Assembly (NCBI GenBank): GCA_934667815.1
Contig: CAKUMO010000039.1
Coordinates: 1-19,308, forward strand
Direction: 5' to 3'
Source of the DNA: an uncultured Oscillospiraceae bacterium
Lineage (GTDB): Bacteria > Bacillota > Clostridia > Oscillospirales > Oscillospiraceae
DNA: 19,308 nucleotides
Under the pieces are notes generated by a model. The model did not search any database. It worked only from the letters and a program-made list of their open reading frames with translations, and was not told the DNA's origin. Positions 15,781 to 19,308 of this stretch are shown piece by piece. How positions within the stretch are numbered: position 1 is the first letter of the stretch; the number at the start of each line of letters is the position of its first letter. The position numbers were made by a program, and so were the translations under genes.

Positions 15781-16992
15781 ATGAAAAAGCAGGGCGAACT
15801 TTACCTAAAGATCATATCGATCGTACTGGTGGCGGTGGTGCTGGCCTATGTGCTGTTCTCCGTGATTTTCAAGGCGGGCAGCGGCTATGCGCTCACCGCG
15901 GCGGTGCGCTGCGAAGTCGGGGATGGGATGACCGTTTCCGGCTTTGTGGTGCGTGACGAGAAGGTTTTGACGGCGGACGGCTCCGTCGTGGTGTGCGAGC
16001 TGTCCGACGGTGCGCGCATAGCCGCAGGACAGACGGTCGCCACGGTCTACCGCACTGCCGAGGAGCGCACGCGCCGTCAGGAGCTGACCCGCCTGAACGC
16101 CCGGCTTGCGCAGCTGGAGTACGCGGCGGACAACCTCGGTACACGCGACGACGCCGCGCTCGATCTTCAGATCAAGGAGCTGCTGGTGCAGAGCGCACAG
16201 CAGGCGCAGGCGGGCGAGCTTTCCGCCGCGCGGCAGACGGCCGAGCGTGCGCAGCCCATGGTGCTGCGCCGCAGCGTCACGGACGACGACGGCACGCGCA
16301 TCAATCTGCGCATCAGTGAGCTGAAGAGCCGCATCGAGGAGCTATCTGCCGCGACGAGTCTGGGGCAGGGCATCACCGTCACAAGCTCCGGCTATTTCTC
16401 CGAGACCGCCGACGGTCTGGAAAACACCCTCACGCCGGAGGCCGCGCAGGAGATGACCGTCGCGCAGCTCCGGGTGCTGGAAAATCAGGCTTCCGCCGCG
16501 CCCGCGCATGCCATCGGCCGTCTGGCGCTGGGGCAGAAGTGGTATTTTCTGGCCGAGGTGCCGTCCGAGCGTCTTGCGGGGCATTACGAGGGCGACCGCC
16601 TGAAGTCGAGCTTCGCAGGCGAGAATTTGCAGGACGTTTCCATGACCATCGAGCGCATCGGCGACGACGAAAACGGCAACCGGGTGCTGCTTCTGTCCTG
16701 CGAACGGCTGATGCAGGAGGTTGTCTCGCTGCGCCGCATGACGGCGGACATCGTGTTCAAGACCTATTCCGGGCTGAGCATTGAGCCGCAGGCGCTGTAT
16801 TATGTGGACGGCAGCGCGGGCGTTTATGTCCGCGAGGGCGTGCGCGCACGCTTCAAAAAGGTCAACATTCTATATGAATACGACGGCGGTTACGTCGTCG
16901 AGCTGGATACCTCGAGCACGTCCAACCTCTGGCCGGAGGACGAGATCATCCTGACTTCGGACGATATTTATGCAGGGAAGGTGTTTGAATGA
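15781..16992 (+). CDS. HlyD-like membrane-anchored protein of the division cluster
   Basis: The 403-residue protein has one N-terminal membrane segment (about 8-31), a lipoyl/biotinyl-like beta segment at about 42-90, a helical hairpin region (about 92-200) and a second beta-rich half. That is the organisation of HlyD/RND membrane-fusion proteins. No partner transporter gene is nearby. It is 31 nt after hfq and overlaps ylmE by 4 nt (ATGA), so it belongs with ylmE-sepF-divIVA. From memory, similar proteins occur at this place in other Clostridia, with unknown function. An envelope or division role is inference from position. Confidence 0.75.
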   Translation: MKKQGELYLKIISIVLVAVVLAYVLFSVIFKAGSGYALTAAVRCEVGDGMTVSGFVVRDEKVLTADGSVVVCELSDGARIAAGQTVATVYRTAEERTRRQELTRLNARLAQLEYAADNLGTRDDAALDLQIKELLVQSAQQAQAGELSAARQTAERAQPMVLRRSVTDDDGTRINLRISELKSRIEELSAATSLGQGITVTSSGYFSETADGLENTLTPEAAQEMTVAQLRVLENQASAAPAHAIGRLALGQKWYFLAEVPSERLAGHYEGDRLKSSFAGENLQDVSMTIERIGDDENGNRVLLLSCERLMQEVVSLRRMTADIVFKTYSGLSIEPQALYYVDGSAGVYVREGVRARFKKVNILYEYDGGYVVELDTSSTSNLWPEDEIILTSDDIYAGKVFE

Positions 16993-17681
16993 TTGCCGAA
17001 AATATCGCAAAAATTCGTGAAAATATGGTGCGTGCCGCGCTGGCAGCGGGCCGCAGACCGGAGGAGATCCTGCTGTGCGCCGCGACCAAGATGAACGACG
17101 CCGCGCGTGTGCGCGAGGCCGTGGCCGCAGGTGTGGATTGCTGCGGCGAAAACCGTGTGCAGGAGCTGACGCAGAAGCTCGCCGAGCACGCCTATGACGG
17201 TGCGCCCGTGCACTTCATCGGGCATTTGCAGACGAACAAGGTCAAACAGGTCGTGGGCAAGGTATCGCTCATCCAGTCGGTCGATCGGCTCGAGCTTCTG
17301 CGCTGCATTGAGCATGAGGCCGAAAAGCAGGGTATTTTGCAGGATATTCTGCTCGAGGTCAACGTTGCGGCCGAGGAGAGCAAGTCCGGCTTTACGCCCG
17401 AGCTTGCACCCGAAATTGCCGCACAAATGGTCGAATATCCGCATTGCAGACTGCGCGGACTCATGGCCATCCCGCCGATTTCAGAAAAAAACGGCGATAA
17501 TTGCAGATATTTTGAGAAAATTCACACAATAGCTGTTGACATAACAGCGAAAAAATACGATAATGTCTGTATGGACTGTCTGTCCATGGGGATGTCGGAG
17601 GATTATGCCGATGCCATTGCCTGCGGCAGCACCATGATCCGCGTCGGGACCGCGATCTTCGGCGCAAGAATTTACAAATAA
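16989..17681 (+). CDS. ylmE: Pyridoxal-phosphate homeostasis protein, YggS/YlmE family
   Basis: The 230-residue protein is a member of the PLP-binding family that maintains cellular PLP and amino-acid balance without a known catalytic reaction. The PLP lysine is Lys34 in AATKM; CGENRVQEL, HFIGHLQTNK, LLEVNV, LRGLMAIPP, LSMGMSEDYADAIACGSTMIRVGTAIFG all match the family. The start overlaps the preceding stop (ATGA). It precedes sepF as in many Firmicutes. Confidence 0.95.
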   Translation: MIAENIAKIRENMVRAALAAGRRPEEILLCAATKMNDAARVREAVAAGVDCCGENRVQELTQKLAEHAYDGAPVHFIGHLQTNKVKQVVGKVSLIQSVDRLELLRCIEHEAEKQGILQDILLEVNVAAEESKSGFTPELAPEIAAQMVEYPHCRLRGLMAIPPISEKNGDNCRYFEKIHTIAVDITAKKYDNVCMDCLSMGMSEDYADAIACGSTMIRVGTAIFGARIYK

Positions 17682-17719
17682 CGAAAATTTAGATCGAAAC
17701 GATACGGAGGATTTGACCC

Positions 17720-18241
17720 ATGGGATTTATGGACGAAATTAAAAAGCTCACTCACCCTTATTCCGATGCGGATGAGGATGATTATGATGATTACGATGAC
17801 GACCCCGTAGACGAGCAGCCCGCTCCCGCGCCGCGTGAGACGCGCCGCGACCGCAGCAGCTATTCTTCGAGCAGCTACTCCTCCTCGAGCAGCTATGCAC
17901 CCCGCAACACCACCGCCGATGCGCCCCGCAGCGGCGCAGGCAAGGTCGTCAATCTGAATTCCTCGACCCAGCTTCAGGTGATTCTGGTCAAGCCCGACCG
18001 CTTCGACATGGTCTCCGAGATTGCCGACCATCTGCGCGACAAGCAGGCGCTTGTGCTGAACCTCGAATCGACCAACAAGGACGTCGCGCGCCGTCTGGTG
18101 GACTTCCTGTCCGGCTGCGCCTACGCCCTCGACGGCAAGATCAAAAAGGTCGCCATCTCCACCTATCTCATCACGCCCTACAACGTGGACGTCGTGGGCG
18201 ATCTTGTGGACGAGCTGGAGAATAGCGGAATGTACTTCTGA
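17720..18241 (+). CDS. sepF: Cell division protein SepF
   Basis: SepF binds FtsZ and tethers it to the membrane, shaping the septum. The 173-residue protein begins MGFMDEIKKL, the amphipathic membrane-binding helix, followed by an acidic and Ser-rich disordered linker (about 15-70, with a run of Ser/Tyr at 46-60). The conserved core follows at 74-171 (VVNLNSSTQLQVILVKPDRF, then HLRDKQALVLNLE, RRLVDFLSGCAYALDG, STYLITP). SD GGAGG precedes ATG 17720. The gene is 38 nt after ylmE and 26 nt before divIVA. Confidence 0.95.
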   Translation: MGFMDEIKKLTHPYSDADEDDYDDYDDDPVDEQPAPAPRETRRDRSSYSSSSYSSSSSYAPRNTTADAPRSGAGKVVNLNSSTQLQVILVKPDRFDMVSEIADHLRDKQALVLNLESTNKDVARRLVDFLSGCAYALDGKIKKVAISTYLITPYNVDVVGDLVDELENSGMYF

Positions 18242-18267
18242 CAGACACAAAAAGGAGCTGACCCCTT

Positions 18268-19041
18268 ATGCTGACACCGCAGCAAATTCAGGAGACCAGC
18301 TTTGAGAAGGCGCTGTTCGGCGGCTATGATATGGATTCCGTCGATGACTTTCTCGAACCGCTGACCGCCGATTATGTAACGCTTTACAAAGAAAATTCCG
18401 TTCTCAAGAGCAAGATGCGCATCCTCGTAGAAAAGCTCGAGGAATACCGCAAGAACGAGGCTTCTTCGCAGGCCGCGCTTCTGGCCGCGCAGAAAACCTG
18501 CGAACAGATGGTAGCCGATGCCGAGCGCAAAAGCGCGCAGATCCTCCGCGATGCCGAGCAGGCCGCCGGGGAAAAGGCGAAGGAAGCCCTTGTGCAGGCC
18601 GAGGAGGACAAGCTCAAGTCTGCGCAGGAGGCGACGTCGGACTATCTCGACACCGCCGAGGAGCTGCTGAAAAAGCAGCTTGAGCTTCTGAAAACGCTGC
18701 GCGAAAAAACGCCGCAGCCCGAGCAGGAGCGCCCGCGCGTGCACCAGTTCACGCGTCCGCCGGTCGATCCGCTTGCGCCGCAGCAGGCTTCCGCGCCCGT
18801 GCGTGAGCACAAGGCGTTTGATTTCGATGCCGACAAGTCGCATCCGTCCGTCGAGGACAAGGCCGATGCCTTCATCGAGGAGATCGACCAGTCGATTGAG
18901 CAGAGCATGCGTGCCTCCGCGCCCGCGTCCAGGCAGAATGCCGACGCCACGCGCCGCTTCGAGTCCCTCCCGCCCGAGAAGCAGAAAAAGTTTGAGGATC
19001 TGCAATTCGGCCGGAATTACGACCCGAAAAACGGCAAATAA
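18268..19041 (+). CDS. divIVA: DivIVA-family cell division / polarity protein
   Basis: The 257-residue protein has the DivIVA N-terminal lipid-binding domain: TPQQIQETSFEKALFGGYD followed by MDSVDDFLEPL (family xGYDxxEVDxFL), then a long coiled coil (about 35-145). The C-terminal part (from about 146) is low-complexity and Pro-rich, ending FEDLQFGRNYDPKNGK. DivIVA marks negatively curved membrane at poles and septa and recruits division or chromosome-anchoring factors. SD AAAAGGAG precedes ATG 18268. It is the last gene before the T-box leader. Confidence 0.92.
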   Translation: MLTPQQIQETSFEKALFGGYDMDSVDDFLEPLTADYVTLYKENSVLKSKMRILVEKLEEYRKNEASSQAALLAAQKTCEQMVADAERKSAQILRDAEQAAGEKAKEALVQAEEDKLKSAQEATSDYLDTAEELLKKQLELLKTLREKTPQPEQERPRVHQFTRPPVDPLAPQQASAPVREHKAFDFDADKSHPSVEDKADAFIEEIDQSIEQSMRASAPASRQNADATRRFESLPPEKQKKFEDLQFGRNYDPKNGK

Positions 19042-19055
19042 TTCAATATTCACCG

Positions 19056-19300
19056 CTGAGATGGGGACAAACAGCGCCCACCGCGGATCCAGAGAGCTGC
19101 CGGACGATGCAAGGCAGTGCCGCGGCGCGTGAATATCACCCCGGAGCAGCCGCCCGAAGTCTGCCGTGTGCAGATGCGTAGGCACGGCCGGTTTACGCCC
19201 GTTATCGCGTTTCGAGTGGTTCCGCGCAGGCGGAGCAACAAGAGTGGTACCGCAGAGCAAGGCTCTGTCTCTTGGTCAAGAGACAGAGCCTTTTTTATTA
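19056..19300 (+). promoter_or_regulatory. T-box leader, probable Ile specificity (for ileS)
   Basis: The signature AGAGTGGTACCGCAG lies at 19241-19255. The specifier region reads GTGAAT-ATC-ACCCC, giving ATC (19135-19137) for isoleucine, as in known ileS T-boxes. UGGU at 19245-19248 would pair with ACCA, matching the A73 discriminator of tRNA-Ile. AGAGAGC and GGCA/TGCC parts of Stem I are visible at 19091-19120. The antiterminator AAGAG.../...CTCTT shares the left arm of the terminator. The downstream gene is outside the window; ileS after divIVA is the usual order. Confidence 0.88.
19261..19296 (+). terminator. T-box terminator
   Basis: A perfect 13-bp stem, GGCTCTGTCTCTT (19261-19273) with AAGAGACAGAGCC (19278-19290), a GGTC loop and a run of six T (19291-19296). 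It competes with the antiterminator of the T-box. Confidence 0.92.
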
Positions 19301-19308
19301 CGCGCGGG

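Noticed and set aside
18178..19260. 360-codon minus-strand open frame over divIVA and the T-box
   Set aside because: It runs through a structured T-box leader and opposite DivIVA; no SD or family resemblance.

Overview
The window looks like part of a high-GC Clostridia chromosome, most likely an Oscillospiraceae/Ruminococcaceae-type gut spore former. The evidence is the gene order miaB-mutS-mutL-miaA-hfq ... ylmE-sepF-divIVA-(T-box), a spoVAC gene, strong Shine-Dalgarno (SD) sequences, sigma-A promoters and an endonuclease-type MutL. This assignment is inference from content and order; no database was searched.

Layout. (1) About 1-825: the end of an integrated mobile element, visibly less GC-rich than the rest. 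It carries a partial gene running off the left edge and a DUF5348-like gene, and it appears to have cut spoVAC, which loses its C-terminus at about 825. (2) 1256-4282: a methionine uptake operon, metQ-metN-metI. It is preceded by a sigma-A promoter, a 36-codon Met/Cys-rich leader peptide and an intrinsic terminator, which together look like a ribosome-mediated attenuator. The MetQ protein appears to be circularly permuted. (3) 4324-6520: a TetR-family regulator divergent from plsY, which overlaps an AraC-family regulator. (4) 6561-6745: tandem hairpin repeats; then a convergent CooT/His-rich protein operon, probably for nickel handling. (5) 7392-15749: miaB, a 198-bp long-inverted-repeat element, mutS, a CPBP-type membrane protease, mutL, miaA and hfq. 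(6) 15781-19041: a cell-division cluster with an HlyD-like membrane protein, ylmE, sepF and divIVA. (7) 19056-19300: a complete T-box leader with an apparent AUC (Ile) specifier, implying ileS just beyond the window.

How the parts work together. The metQNI operon seems to sense Met/Cys supply in its leader, while MetN also has a C-terminal NIL domain. MutS and MutL form mismatch repair; MiaA and MiaB carry out successive modifications of tRNA A37; Hfq is the RNA chaperone. YlmE, SepF and DivIVA belong to the division/septum cluster.

The observations most worth a second look are the permuted MetQ, the Met/Cys leader attenuator, the element inside spoVAC, the hairpin repeat family that is intergenic at 6561 and also inside the MutL linker with a compensatory base-pair change, the 198-bp inverted-repeat element before mutS, and the stem that includes the hfq start codon.
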